Below, one piece after another: positions 1-8,982 of a DNA stretch of 34,883 nt. Location: positions 1-34,883 of the forward strand of contig JAUCBJ010005206.1 in NCBI GenBank assembly GCA_032718475.1, written 5' to 3'. The number at the start of each line of letters is the position of its first letter. Positions within the stretch are counted from its first letter, which is position 1. A program made the position numbers and the translations under genes. Source of the stretch: Nemertoderma westbladi. Its lineage: Eukaryota > Xenacoelomorpha > Nemertodermatida > Nemertodermatidae. A model generated the notes under the pieces. It was not told where the DNA came from. It did no database searches and saw nothing but the letters and a program-made list of their open reading frames with translations.

Positions 1-1304
1 GGGATATTAATAAACGTATCCACGGCCCTTGGCTCCTCGAAAATATTCGAGTCTGTCCCGCTCTCAGACGCCCCTATCCACGCCAGTTCCAGTTCGCGCG
101 TGTGTCTAGTTTTGTACTCTATAAGCTCACTTTGGCGTTTCTCCAATTCTTTTAACTCACGCTCCTCTCTTGCCATTCTCTCCCGACACTCTCGTGCGTT
201 CTGGTCGGCCAACTCTACCACTCTCCTAGCTCCCTCCCTTCGCCTCGCCTCACGTTCCTTGCATTCCTTTTCCTCTCTCGCCTCACGCTCCTTACGTTCC
301 TTTTCCTCTATTTCCTCACACTCCCTAAGGCTTCTCGCGGCCCTTTCGGCCCTCTCTCCGGTTTCTCTAATCAGTTCCATCTCCTTCCCTGATAGCATTC
401 TCCCCTCCTCTAACCGTCTATTTACTTCTCTCTGACCTTGTGCTATCAGGTCGAGATGGTAAGTGGCATTTATCTCTCTCACCCGTCTTCCTTTCACAGA
501 GGATGTAGCAGACTTATCGGTTGGGACGGATTCCCTCCGCCTTCCCGTCCTACTAACTTTCCCCCTCCTCCCGGAACTACCTCCGACCAACGAGACCGAA
601 TCCTCGGGGTCAACCTCGGATTCGCCCTCCTCTGGTCTCCTCCAACCCACGAATTTTATACCCTGGGCATCGACTAAGTATGGCCCTATGTACACTACAC
701 CAGGCTGCATACCCCTACACTGCCATAAGTCACACAGTTCCTCGGCAACCCCTCTTGCTCTCTCCTTGGCCAGTTCTCTTTGTCCGAAACGCATTAAATA
801 ATTAAAGTGTCTATCCGACTCACCTAGTCCTTTTGTTAACTTTACCTCGTCTATCCTCGCCCCCTCTCTGGCCTCCTCAAATAGTCTCCGGGTCGCGTTG
901 TAGGCCCGTCGAAGTCGATCGGAAACCCCAACGTCCTCGTCGCCGACCTCTCCTCCATCTCTCCGGGTCCGACGTCGTACCGGCGGCCCCACCGTCGCCG
1001 TTCCGGTGGGCCGTCCATCGCCCTTGGCCTGTGGCGGGCCGGCGACATCGGTACGTCGACCGTCATCGTGTGTCGACTCGTCTCCTTCTCCATCCAACTC
1101 ACCCTCTCGATCTCTCAACTCGACTCTCCCTCCTCTCGACTCGACCTCTGGCTCCAGACGGCCCCCCTCATCCTGAACTGCCGGATGACCCGTTACCAAT
1201 GGGTCCGGCGTCGTGGGCCCATACCGTCTGGTCGCGGCCTCGCGGATCGTTAGATCATGTTTGGGGTCCGCGTTGGTGTCGTCTCTCCTGACTGACTCAT
1301 CTCT
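1..1304 (-). CDS. Gag-like coiled-coil protein of an LTR element, running off the left edge
   Basis: Reading the minus strand from the TAG at 1307-1305 to base 1 gives about 434 codons with no stop, so the frame continues beyond the window. Order: a charged N-terminal part; a Pro/Arg/Gly segment (GDGRPTGTATVGPPVRRRT); a compact segment with RAYNATR, FGQRELAKERARGVAEEL and VYIGPYLVDAQGIK; then a long Glu/Arg/Lys helix (about codons 310-410, ERAERAARSLRECEEIEEKE) that should be a coiled coil. The ATG at 1300-1298 matches the start of the homologue at 34047 but is out of frame with the body: a 4-base net loss just after it relative to that copy looks like an inactivating frameshift. The region is much more GC-rich than its surroundings. 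Homology to the right-edge copy and a candidate primer-binding site upstream support a retroelement gag. No nucleocapsid or enzyme domain lies inside the window. Confidence 0.6.
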
Positions 1305-1683
1305 CTACTTTAGATTGGTGGCTGGTAGTCACTGTTTAGCTAACTAGGGCGGCAGCTCTGATTCAATCACTGTGACGGGATCCAGGAAGGATCCCGGTTT
1401 ATCCGGTTTGTTGATCTACGCGTCCCCGCCGTGTGTGAAAGGTAAAAGAGTTTGCGTTGTTAAGATATATAAGTAGATATAGATAGTGACCGTAATATAG
1501 AGTTGTATATGGAAGGCGGGAGACGGTGATTGAAGTCCCGGTACTTCCCTAGCTAAACTAACCTAACTAACACCAATAACACACTGAGATAACTGAATAA
1601 CTGATTACTGGGTAACTGTAAATATATTGCACGGTTTGGCCTCGTTACAGTACCTAGTCGATGCTTCCCCCCCTGATTGGTTA
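1305..1683 (-). other. 5' leader of the left-edge LTR element
   Basis: About 380 bases between the candidate primer-binding site and the gag-like frame. It has no open frame of its own. It contains a perfect short hairpin at 1376-1396 that has a counterpart in the leader of the right-edge copy. Confidence 0.4.
1376..1396 (-). promoter_or_regulatory. Leader hairpin (8-bp perfect stem, 5-nt loop)
   Basis: CGGGATCC pairs with GGATCCCG around a 5-base loop, followed on the minus strand by TCACAGT. The right-edge copy has a GGGATC/GATCCC hairpin (33908-33922) followed by ATCACAGT at the same place in its leader. The primary sequence of the loop differs while stem and trailing heptamer are kept, which suggests a conserved RNA element such as a dimerisation or packaging hairpin. 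The function is inference. Confidence 0.4.
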
Positions 1684-1701
1684 ATACCCCTGTTGGCGCC
1701 A
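1684..1701 (-). promoter_or_regulatory. Candidate tRNA primer-binding site
   Basis: Minus strand TGGCGCCAACAGGGGT begins with TGG, as expected for a site complementary to a tRNA 3' CCA end. It resembles the tRNA-Lys-type retroviral site (TGGCGCC...AACAGGG) with two bases missing in the middle. It sits about 400 bases upstream of the gag-like frame, as a primer-binding site should. The primer tRNA cannot be named without a tRNA set for the species. Confidence 0.4.
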
Positions 1702-1703
1702 GT

Positions 1704-2127
1704 TGGAGTGTTTCCGTTCACTCCATCTATTCTCTCTGTGTCAGGGGAGTAACCCCTGACCCTTATTGTGCGTTACTCCTTCCCACTTTGTTGGGGAGAC
1801 ACGAGTGGTTAATTACCCAATCTCGTGGCCCCCAATATTGCTTATCGGCTTACTTTGTGGGGTGTTAGCGGGATTGAATAAGCTAACATACTCTATCTAA
1901 CCGGTGAGGCAGAAAAACAGCCTACAAACAGACAAAACTCACCAGAAAACAATCCCGCGCAGCAAATCCTAAACTAATAATGCTGATGGTCCGGCTATGT
2001 CCGTAAACTTGCCACGGTGTGATTTATATGGGGGTGGGTTTGCTAGCTAAATACTAGCGAGCTATTCGGCAGACAAAAATCCAGTCTTATATATAATACA
2101 AAAGAAACAAAACAAGGTTCTAGAACA
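1704..2127 (-). repeat. Possible 5' LTR of the left-edge element
   Basis: On the minus strand this segment begins TGTTCTAGAAC next to a GT microsatellite, has a TATATATAAG box at 2095-2086 and ends ...CTCCA two bases before the candidate primer-binding site. Size and TG...CA ends fit an LTR. The partner LTR lies outside the window, so the limits are provisional. It carries the 60-bp motif (1898-1957) that recurs at the right edge. Confidence 0.3.
1898..1957 (+). repeat. 60-bp motif shared with 34824-34882
   Basis: Both places read TAACCGGTGAGGCAGAAAA, then CAGnCTACnAACnGACAAA, ending AATCCCG, on the same strand. The copies are otherwise unalike outside this block. It is probably part of a dispersed LTR-type repeat. 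Confidence 0.5.
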
Positions 2128-2480
2128 CGTGTGTGTGTGTGCGGGGGGTGTAGGTGTACGTGTGTAGGCACTGGTTAACGCTACATACTATGGACGTAAG
2201 TGCCATACAATACTCACGTTCTGGGGACCTTTCGCGAACTGGGGACGTCCCCAGAACGTTCTGACTGGAAATTCGAAATCTTCATTGCCAAATTAGTCTA
2301 AATATGAAATTTCACCGTATTTAGGCTCAGTCCCCACTTTGTTTGTGTTAAGCCACACTCGTATGTGTTCGGTGTGTATGGGGTGTAAATATAGATGTCC
2401 CCACTATAACAGTGATAAGTATACACACATTATCTACGTCATTTTGTGACGTCACAATGTCCCCAGTGAGCTTATTTTTT
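2128..2480. repeat. GT-rich run followed by a GGGGAC/GTCCCC motif cluster
   Basis: A short (GT)n and G-rich run (2129-2165) is followed by GGGGAC or its complement at about 2223, 2241, 2247, 2331, 2397 and 2460. The 2222-2262 part folds on itself (TTCTGGGGAC...GTCCCCAGAA). The same association of GT run and GGGGAC words recurs at 16314-16800 and 25860-26165. No coding potential is visible. Confidence 0.5.
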
Positions 2481-3139
2481 AATGACCCCGGTTTGTGGTT
2501 GAAATTAAGTATATTATGAGTTATGTTCAATTATTTATGGATTAGTTAGTCAGGTCTGTCTTTGAGACAATGCAGCTCAGGCAATCCCTAGATAATGTTT
2601 TTTTATTGTTTTTATACACTCGTGAATAATTGTAAAAGTTAATATTTCCTTATGTGTTACCTAAGCACCCCTTGTGATGCAACTTTCCTCAGTTACTATA
2701 ACAATGGATTTTCACTTAGTCGATAGTGCTAAACAATCCCGCATGCACTGTGCATACAAGCATGTAGAAATTTTTAATAATTTAATTAAAAAAAATTATT
2801 TTATTTAATATTTAATAATAATAATAAATAATTTTTAATAATTTACAAAAAAAAATTAATTAAAATAATTTAAATATTACGACAAATATCGTAATACGGC
2901 CACTGCTACTTTTTTTCTGCGGGGGCACTAATTAAATTCATGTTTAAAATAAATACAAATAAGGTGGAGCACAACGATATATGATATAACTCTTATCATT
3001 CAAATTACATTCACATCATTCAATTATATTAATTATATCATGAATTTTATACCTTTAATTTTTTAGACCCTTCTACGTACTGTAGTGGAAATAGACATTA
3101 TAATAATTTAACGAACACACATCCATTCTAAATAGTGTA
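2481..3139. other. AT-rich spacer
   Basis: No gene seen. The stretch 2770-2880 is almost pure A/T built from TTTAATAATTTAATTAAA-like words and is nearly self-complementary. A small imperfect palindrome (ATTACGA...TCGTAAT) lies at about 2876-2895. Confidence 0.5.
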
Positions 3140-3510
3140 CTGTACCTTGCGCACATCTGGGGACATTGGTTTTTTAGTGCTGAGAGTATTATATTATGCC
3201 CTACGTTCTACTTGTAGGTAGTTGCAAAGGACGTTAAGTATATATAATAATATTAATAAATTACCGAGAACACACCGTTCCAAATACTGTCCCTTGCGCA
3301 CATCTGGGGACATTAGTTTTTTAGTGCTGAGAGTAATATATTATGCCCTACGTTCTACTTATGTAGGTAGTTGCAATGGACGTTAAGTATATATAATAAT
3401 ATTAATAAATTACCGAGAATACACCGTTCCAAATACTGTCCCTTGCGCACATCTGGGGACATTAGTTTTTGTAGTGCTGTGAGTATTATAATAGGCCCTA
3501 CGTATAGTTG
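3140..3510 (+). repeat. Tandem repeat, three units of about 147 bp
   Basis: The block TTGCGCACATCTGGGGACAT starts at 3147, 3294 and 3443, periods of 147 and 149. The intervening text, including TAGTGCTGAGAGTAT, CCCTACGTTCTACTT and ATATATAATAATATTAATAAA, is shared. The third unit is degraded at its 3' end. Each unit holds one GGGGAC word. Confidence 0.75.
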
Positions 3511-3519
3511 CAATGAATG

Positions 3520-3860
3520 TTACTACTACTACCACTACTACTAGGTCGAGCGAACTCGGATAGTAAAAATGAGATCCTTCCAGGCTTCCCGATTCTCCAA
3601 CTACTACTAGGTCGAGCGAGCTCGGACAGTGGAAATGAGATCCTTCCAGGTTTCCCGATTCTCTATAGTTGCCGCAATTTTGTTTCTCCCAAGTTCAGTA
3701 TCCCTTTCAAGTTGATCTATATATGTTATGGCCGGTCGTCTACGACTACGCTTTCCATGAGTTGGTTGCCAGAGAAGTAGATCTGGTATGACCTCGTCTT
3801 TACTTCGCCAGCAGTGCCCACTGAATCTTAATCTGCGTTTACAGAGGGTGGTTGATACAG
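3520..3860 (-). mobile_element. 3' end of a LINE: reverse transcriptase C-terminal region and TAG-repeat tail
   Basis: The minus strand reads TTLCKRRLRFSGHCWRSKD, then DLLLWQPTHGKRSRRRPA, ARD-type TELGRNKIAATIENRE and WKDLI, then stops. This is the C-terminal GH-C-R...LW...RRP...D..DRE-W pattern of non-LTR retrotransposon polyproteins and matches the layout of the LINE at 17275-17600 (LRFAGHCFRREDQ, LVLWQPHG). The last 66 bp (ENRE..WKDLI..ARST and stop codons) is duplicated in tandem, and the element ends in a (TAG)n run (3520-3543 as CTA on the plus strand). It is a 5'-truncated dead copy. Clade not assigned; RTE/CR1-like by eye. Confidence 0.65.
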
Positions 3861-3885
3861 GTGTGTGTGGGGGTGAGGGGGTGTG

Positions 3886-5138
3886 TGTTCGCGCTTTTGA
3901 AGACCTTTAGCAGTTTAACCTGCCAAAATTTATATGTCTTTTAGTTTATAAATCGACTTTAGCCTATGACAAGTATTTGATACAAATAAACACGACATTA
4001 GCCGAAGCCAGCCTATGCGCGACCATTCACCCGTTGGATATACCCGGGAGGCTGGATTCGGAAGCTTTAGATCTTATTGCGGTGTAAGCCTACTGTATTA
4101 TTCGATTGATCGTTAATATATAATCTCTGACAAATATTATTCACTTTCGGGAAATATTAGCAGTTCCTTTAGGACGTGGCGCTCTATCTATGTAAACAGA
4201 GCTATGACTTATACTAAACACAACGGTATGGCTTAAGATTTACACTATAAGGCGCATTCTTTAGGAGATGCTTTGTTATCAGTCACAGCTCATGCACACA
4301 CGGTACCACACAATACTGCACACTGATCTGCCGACAGTTACTGAATTTGATCAAGCATAAAGAGAACAGCAATGGACTCATGTAGTATCTATGAAACAGC
4401 ATTAGATTCACTACAAACCACAATAATATAAGTCGCAATTGCTATATGTAACCGGTCTCTCTAACCTGTAGTGTATCAAGAAGATTGGGAAATTTGGGTT
4501 ATTTATCGATATTCTCCAAATAATAACATTCAACCAACTGATACAAATAATAACAAACAGTAAAATGCAGTAAGACGGTAGATTAAGATATGATATGATA
4601 GATGAGTTGAGACATGATCGACGTGATGATAACAGTTATACGTTCTTATAATCTAAGCCGTACTAATGTTTTGCTAAAGTCTGAAACCCAGAGTCATTCC
4701 AAAGCCGGTGTTCCTTGGCCTAGGGAAAACTCACACTGAACTCGCCTAGTACCGATCTGTAGAGTATCTCCACGGATAAAGTGAAAATCGCCCTGATTGG
4801 CTGTTAAGCTGAACAAAGAACCATGTGCCCAACGGCCGTTTCCATGCCAGCAACCAGCTGGTAGATGTCGTAATCTGAATCATCCAAGCTACACGGTGTG
4901 AGTGTACTGGGAACGGATTTGACGCATTGCGGGTTTTTGTGTCTTGTTATGTCCGCTCAAGCACACATACAGAAGAATGACTTTTATGTCCGTTAAAACA
5001 CCTACACGGTACTTTGCGGGCAAGGGGACTGATTATATCCGCAAAAGCCTTTGCAGTAGGTTTTAGAGTATTTGAGCGCATTGGGGGAAAACTGGATTGC
5101 GGAGCAAAGGGCCAGTTATATCCCACAAAAGCTTTTAC
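3886..5138 (-). repeat. 3' LTR of the 12.4-kb element
   Basis: Nearly identical over its length to 15057-16313 and, inverted and more diverged, to 19885-21061. The LTR has no plausible gene. Near its U3 end (about 4930-5135 on the plus strand) are imperfect internal copies of a motif with TATGTCCGCTnAA and ACACGGTA-TTGCGG. A CCAAT box lies on the minus strand (ATTGG at about 4796). Confidence 0.8.
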
Positions 5139-5146
5139 ACCGCTCC
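5139..5146 (-). promoter_or_regulatory. Candidate polypurine tract
   Basis: The minus strand reads GGGAGCGG immediately before the TGTAAAAGC start of the 3' LTR. Seven of eight bases are purine and the position is exactly where plus-strand priming needs a polypurine tract, which supports reading the element on the minus strand. Confidence 0.45.
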
Positions 5147-5217
5147 CAGAAAATGGGATTTAAGTCTATAAAATATACGAAATCACAGTTTCTAACATAC
5201 AAAAATACTCTAAACAG

Positions 5218-6523
5218 TTAGTCTTTCTTGCGTGGACGGCGTTTACGCAGTTTTTTAAAGCTAGCAAGAGTCCTTTTCTCTTTGGGGCAAGCCACTTTAC
5301 AAGGAGGGCTATAACTCCTGGATGAAGGGTGCAATATGATTGCATCAGAAGGTGTAGGATTATAGTCGGGGTATCCGCCGTTTCGATATGCTTCTCCTCG
5401 AGCTGATTTTCCTCCGCTCATTGTCGGATACGTTCGTCTAAAACTCTTGCCGAGAATAGGGTTGTCCAAGTTAAATATCGTCTTAAAGATTCTGGATTTC
5501 CCAACCGAGCTGGGATAAAGCCAATCCGTTTACCGCTTGGACTTGCTGTTATAATTTAAGTCCATCTGAACAAACGCAGGCTTTCTCCCTGATTCTCGCA
5601 GAACAGCGTCCAACTCGTTTCGTACAACGCTCTCCTCCACCTTGATGACGGGTGCACGTGCCCCAATCCAGCCAGGTAAGATGGGCAGATATTTTAGGGA
5701 GCCCACAACCGGAGTGTCACCGACTAACGGTTCAGGTAACACTGGATCTCTGAACGGTAAATACAGTTCGTGAGGATCCGTGATACTATTAGGATCAAGA
5801 GTCCGAGGTCTAACTAAGGAATGAGGAGGTCTGACCGAGCATTCCGGAACTGAGATCATAGGTCTACTCAAGGATCGCCTGAGTCGAGAGAGCGTGGGTA
5901 ACACATCGAACAAGTTTCTCCCGAAACTCCCACAAACACAGCGAGCAAACCGTGTTTAAAGCAACGTCTCCGCTGGTGTTTATGTCTTTCCGTTTGTTGG
6001 TTGGTCTTGGGCCTTTATCGTAATAATACCAAGACACACGTCTTGTAGGGGAAACGCGGGTGACATCTATTTGGTGTTACAATGCTTCTCTCAAGAATTC
6101 TAAATATACGTTGGAGTTACCGCGTTTATCCGCTTCTTGAACGTCTTTTCTTTCGAGTCGATTTCGAATAGAAATTTCGCATTCGAATTTCAGTTTATTG
6201 TTACGACTCCGCTGGGTAGGATATTTGAATAGTACCATTTCCCTTTTGGTGTTGACCTAATCCGTATCATGTAAATCGATAGAATGTCCGTTAGTTAAGA
6301 AGTTCATATACGTACCATTGCGATGCTTATAGCGAGTGGTGAATTTTCTATAGTCCAATTCACGCGTAAGTTGCTCCTGGGACATAGGCGGTTGGATATA
6401 ACTACCATCGTCCTCCGTAGTAGTTGGATCAGCTTCACCGCGTATCAAGCTATCCATAAACGCTTGTAAAGGTAGAGTATATCTCTCTCTAATACCAAGA
6501 TCATCTTCTATCAATTCCGTCAT
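5218..6523 (-). pseudogene. Unidentified degenerate protein gene in the env position of the LTR element
   Basis: Starting at the ATG at 6523 (MTELIEDDLGIRERYTLPLQ), one frame is readable through a TAG at 6257-6259 and a TAA near 6080. It then shifts frame at about 5880-5910 and continues through a TAA at 5530-5532 to a final stop at 5218, giving about 430 codons in all. The first part is acidic and then basic. The middle holds SWYYYDKGPRPTNKRKD. The later part is proline-rich (ISVPECSVRPP, LPILPGWIGARAP), and the C-terminus is strongly basic (KKLRKRRPRKKD). I see no signal peptide or membrane segment, so an envelope is not supported despite the position, with the stop only 79 bases from the 3' LTR. 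I do not recognise the family. The regular coding look between breaks argues for a real, decayed gene. Confidence 0.45.
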
Positions 6524-8151
6524 ATCTGCTATCTGAGTTTATTAATATTATATTGAGTCTATCTTTAGGCGAGCGGGCGTCGCTGCCTACCCCTCTCTGC
6601 CCCCGGACAGTGGGATCCTCAGCGCCGATGTACCGTCGTCGCAGTGTTTACGCCAACATGTAGCAACAGCACGACAACGGTAACCGGCACAAGTCACTCC
6701 ACTGTCCGTCCCAAAGGCTTGAATTCACTTAAGGTTTTACTGCAGAGTTAGGGTTACTTTCACAATTGCGACTCGCTACTGTAAACACACTTTAGTAGTA
6801 ACATTCACCTATAAACGCACAAATTCCACACAACTGTCATCAATTGTACACATACAGGCCATTTGTCCATTAGTCAGTGCCTTCCAGAATGTCACGTTAT
6901 TGTTACGTATCCTTGGATACTAACAGTGTGCTATATTCTCTATGCTATGCAATGGGGCAAGCCTTTTATTGTTCTTTTTAACTTGCTTCTAATTCTAGCG
7001 TGGGTGTTTCTATGGTGACATTATGGAAAGCTAGCGGTAGAATTAGGGTAATTCTCATGCATACAGATCTGGGATGCTATTTAATAGTAATTCTTTAATT
7101 GTCAATATCCTCTTTATGCATGATTTTATGAATTTTATCGGCTATTGACTATATGTTGGAGATTCTCGCACTCTAATACACTCAATAGGATGAATCTCCG
7201 CTCCCGTGATCTATTAATTAATGGGATTTTGGGAATATTATAAATTGCATAAAATGACAATTTATTAAATTCATTAAAGAATATGAATTTAAATTTATTC
7301 CCGTGAATTTTATTATTTGATGGTAAAATTGACACAATTTTATTCCAGAGCATGTCTGGGGACCTAGGATCCTTAATTCTAGAAAATTGTCTTTTAAGAG
7401 TATCGGTAAGTGCTGCGATATCTTAATCGACTAGAAATTTTTAAAGGATCTGAATTTTACATATTTTAATAAATATTGAATTAATATTTAAGATGGGCAC
7501 CGATTTATTCCAGAACTTGTCTGGGGACGTTAACCACTGATTCTAGAATTTGTCTTTCAAGTATATCGGTGGGTGCCGCGATATCTTAATCGACTAGACT
7601 TACAGATGGTCAAAAGGTTTAACAGATTTATTTGCGTTTACGCTACTGTTAGAGGGACATCACGCTACTATATGTATTATTTAATATAAGGTAGAAGAGC
7701 AATATCGCACGAAGCAATGTCAGTGTGAAGAGGCAAGTCGTTTCCAAGGTCTACCCAGAGCCTGGTTTAGCCGAGACACGAGGATCTGAACTTTGCATTC
7801 CTAATACTCTGCCTAACAATAATACTTAAATATAGTAGGAGCTTTATTGTACTTTAATAAGTACTGACATGTCATCTTACTATAGTCTCGTATATATAAT
7901 ATAATACGGAATACGGAATACGTAAGGAAAGAGAAAAGAAAATTATTTCTCGCCGTCACACTAAATATATTATATGTAATTACGTAATAAAAACTAATAT
8001 ATTGCACTAATCTACTAAATAATCTAAAATAACATTTTACTAAATAAAATTAAATAAAACGATTATAATAAAATACATAATAATCCATACATAAATATAA
8101 AATAATAAAAAAATATAAAATAATATAGTCACACACCCACACCATATGTTA
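6524..8151. other. Non-coding AT-rich spacer inside the element
   Basis: No gene seen. It carries two units of a roughly 165-bp repeat (about 7340-7435 and 7505-7598) sharing TGTCTGGGGAC, TTCTAGAA and GATATCTTAATCGACTAG. A GC-rich patch at 6570-6720 precedes the degenerate gene; its minus strand includes TTGGCGTAAACACTGCGAC, which faintly resembles a primer-binding site. From 7830 to 8150 the sequence is almost entirely A/T. It may mark where the deleted pol sequence once lay. Confidence 0.5.
7340..7600 (-). repeat. Two-unit repeat of about 165 bp
   Basis: TGTCTGGGGAC recurs at 7353 and 7519; GATATCTTAATCGACTAG recurs at 7417 and 7580. The sequence between units is AT-rich and not shared. 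Confidence 0.6.
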
Positions 8152-8970
8152 TTACGTTATGGAGTCCCTAGATATTTGTCGGATTAGGGAAGTGGTCGTA
8201 GGAAGAGTATCTTGCCTTCCATGGTTTCCGGACAGTTTTCGGTCTCTTTCCAGTAAACCTAAGCGACCAGCTGGGCGATTGGGTTGTCGTGTTACTTTCT
8301 CCGCTCCCTTGGCCTGTCTAATCTCCTCCGTGGTAAGATGAGGAGGCCATTCATCTTCTTCTTTACTTAGGGAGTCGGGTCCACCTAACCAGCCGGGAGT
8401 ATCTATCCGTTCTTGAGGAGTTGCTCCTCTGGAAGCGATGTCGGCTAGATTAATCGTCTCGGGGCGATGTCTCCATTGATCTACATTAGAGTTAATGTCG
8501 TCATTATCTGAGGAGTATGGTGTTCCCTCAGTTGGGTCGTCCACTTCACTGCTCTCCTTCTCCCATTCGCTTGCTTGGTAGACCCGTTCTTTGGGTAACC
8601 TCTCTATGAGAGTTCTTCTGGAAGGGCCAGTGAAGTACCAACCTACTCTAGTTCTTCCCGCATAGGTTTGTAGTGGTTGCGGTTGAGCAGGCCGTTTCTC
8701 CAATGTCTCGAGCGCCTCATGCGCGTTTTGGCCGATGAGTATTTGTACTCCAGGATAGTCTGTATGGAATCGAGCTATCTTAAGCTGTTGGATGCTCTCG
8801 TCCTTGTCCCAGTTATAAGGTTCTACTTGGGTAGTAGCGAAGTTCTTTATCGCCACCATTTTTACTGACCTTATACTTTGTTCTCCTAATTTATTCTGGG
8901 GTGTGGACAACGCACCTACATAGTAATCTGCCGTTATGGTAGATTTCCAAACCTGCATAATTCCTGACAT
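8152..8970 (-). pseudogene. Protease C-terminal half fused to the end of a Pao-type pol (RT, RNase H and integrase lost)
   Basis: The first 110 or so codons continue the DUF1758-type aspartic protease begun upstream, ending in VQILIGQNAHEAL, the family's second conserved block, and the WYFTGPSRRT linker that normally leads into reverse transcriptase. The frame then passes through an acidic stretch straight to WRHRPETINLADIASRG and WLGGPDSL..EEDEWP, the block that in Pao polyproteins follows RNase H and precedes integrase. Roughly 500 or more residues of RT and RNase H are therefore missing, with the junction near 8480-8560, and the frame is kept open. No integrase follows; the frame ends at a TAA after SRDSIT. 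It is separated from the upstream frame only by one in-frame TGA (8985-8983) inside the protease, the TGA being a probable nonsense mutation. Confidence 0.75.
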
Positions 8971-8982
8971 GTTTAACTTGGT

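Noticed and set aside
100-801. Plus-strand Ser/Leu-rich frames near the left edge
   Set aside because: Antisense shadows of the long minus-strand gag-like frame.
3886-5138. Non-autonomous DNA transposon (imperfect terminal repeats TGT....GCTTTTG at both ends)
   Set aside because: Terminal similarity is only 10 of 14 bases, while TG...CA ends, a 5-bp duplication at the solo copy, the purine tract and paired copies around gag fit LTRs better.
5218-6523. Envelope glycoprotein by position
   Set aside because: No signal peptide, membrane anchor or furin-type site with a fusion peptide is visible; position alone is not enough.
6630-6655. Primer-binding site (TGGCGTAAACACTGCG on the minus strand) of a separate element starting at 6523
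   Set aside because: Would need an LTR ending at 6656 with a partner; none is visible, and the region lies inside the paired 1.25-kb LTRs.
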